This document shows, one piece after another, positions 63,422 to 64,000 of a stretch of DNA of 64,000 nucleotides; position 1 is the stretch's first letter; every line of letters starts with the position of its first letter. The position numbers and the translations under genes are program-made. The stretch comes from Pseudomonas brassicacearum (GTDB lineage Bacteria > Pseudomonadota > Gammaproteobacteria > Pseudomonadales > Pseudomonadaceae), in the NCBI RefSeq assembly GCF_000585995.1, contig NZ_CP007410.1:4367430-4431429 (forward strand), written 5' to 3'. Below the pieces are notes generated by a model. That model worked only from the letters and a program-made list of their open reading frames with translations. It did not search any database and was not told the origin of the DNA.

Positions 63422-64000
63422 CTAGAAACAAGTCTCCATGCTCTCCACCACCCGCAACCCCTCATCCACCAGGCACCCCACCCGCCATTTGTCGAACGTC
63501 AGGCACGGATGCGAAGTACCGAACGAAATAATATCCCCCACCCGCAACTCAACTCCCGGCGCCACGGTCATGAACGCATGCTGGTCCATCACCGCTGTCA
63601 CCTTGCAGGTGCCCACGTCCTCACCCACCACCGAGTCCGAACCCGGTTTATAGCGCTTGAGCGGCACCGGCAAGCCGGCGTCGTAGGCGACGTCGCGCTT
63701 GCCCAGGGCGATCACCGCAAAGCCTGGTTCCGGCAGCGATTGCACATGGGCCCAGACTTCCAGGGCCGGACGCAGGCCTTCGTGCAGGTCGTTGCGCCGC
63801 TCCAGCACGCAGCACTGGGCCTCTTTGTAGATGCCGTGGTCATGGGCCACGTAACTGCCGGGACGCAGCACGCTGAGGAAACGCCCGTGGGCATTCCGGG
63901 CTTCGAAGGATTCGGCGATCAGGTCGTACCAGGCCGAACCCGAGGCGGTGATGATCGGCTTGTCGATGGCGAACGCGCCGCTGTCCTGCAACTGCACCGC
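63422..64000 (-). CDS. Amino acid deaminase, DSD1/D-threonine-aldolase-like (5' truncated)
   Basis: The C-terminal 192 residues are present and the frame stays open to the window edge. PIITASGSAWYD, LRPGSYVAHDHGIY and EVWAHVQSLPEPGFAVIALGKRDVAYDAGLPVPL fit the C-terminal beta domain of fold-type III PLP D-amino acid enzymes. GDIISFGTSHPCLTFDKWR carries the H-x-C metal-site motif typical of DSD1-like enzymes. The PLP-lysine lies outside the window. The neighbour kdgK suggests a sugar/amino acid catabolic unit. Confidence 0.85.
   Translation of the reverse strand, partial: AVQLQDSGAFAIDKPIITASGSAWYDLIAESFEARNAHGRFLSVLRPGSYVAHDHGIYKEAQCCVLERRNDLHEGLRPALEVWAHVQSLPEPGFAVIALGKRDVAYDAGLPVPLKRYKPGSDSVVGEDVGTCKVTAVMDQHAFMTVAPGVELRVGDIISFGTSHPCLTFDKWRVGCLVDEGLRVVESMETCF

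Overview
The window is a fluorescent-group Pseudomonas chromosome carrying the end of an integrative and conjugative element (ICE). The host is inferred from the syntenic block gacA-uvrC-pgsA-tRNA-Gly, the TTG start of gacA, the sigma-54/HbcR-like hydroxybutyrate locus, and six Pseudomonas-type REP pairs of two classes, all lying right of 40 kb.

Bases 1 to about 34.3 kb are ICE DNA of the clc/PFGI type. The element is inserted at the 3' end of tRNA-Gly(GCC) (34267-34342) and its tyrosine integrase reads inward from that end. The left end is outside the window. Bases 1-12865 hold a type IV secretion gene run on the + strand (TIGR03745, 03750, 03746, 03749, 03752, 03751, the TraC-like ATPase, 03756, 03755, TraG-N). 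It is interrupted at 6.7-8.55 kb by a zeta-type toxin module, a small unknown gene and a HTH regulator. Next come a DUF3742 gene, two genes preceded by similar structured leaders (one encoding an ArdC-like antirestriction protein), and a MobH relaxase at 15.7-17.4 kb.

The space between relaxase and integrase (17.4-32.2 kb) is the cargo zone. It holds (a) a tightly overlapping three-gene operon: a graspetide-type precursor with four TKTx4ExDD repeats, an ATP-grasp macrocyclase and a three-helix membrane protein; (b) a Gabija-like pair (OLD ATPase-Toprim plus UvrD-like helicase) followed by a second Toprim protein; (c) an island of unknown genes around an SMC/Rad50-like ATPase with a CxxC hook, bounded by two diverged direct repeats; and (d) a decayed LysR gene. 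Defence plus an RiPP on a mobile element is the most novel part of the window.

From 34.3 kb to the end is core or semi-core chromosome: pgsA, uvrC, gacA, a GNAT acetyltransferase and a nitrilase-family amidase. Then comes a DAHP synthase with two aromatic-rich leader peptides and an intervening terminator, a lipase, a parvulin, and a yejABEF oligopeptide importer. A three-gene redox/methyltransferase operon is divergent from its tetR. The hydroxybutyrate locus follows (sigma-54 regulator, GntP permease, BdhA, acetoacetyl-CoA synthetase; with repeated 16-bp activator boxes and a -24/-12 promoter). The window ends with a PilU-like ATPase, a hybrid histidine kinase, a second parvulin, KDG kinase and a truncated amino acid deaminase.
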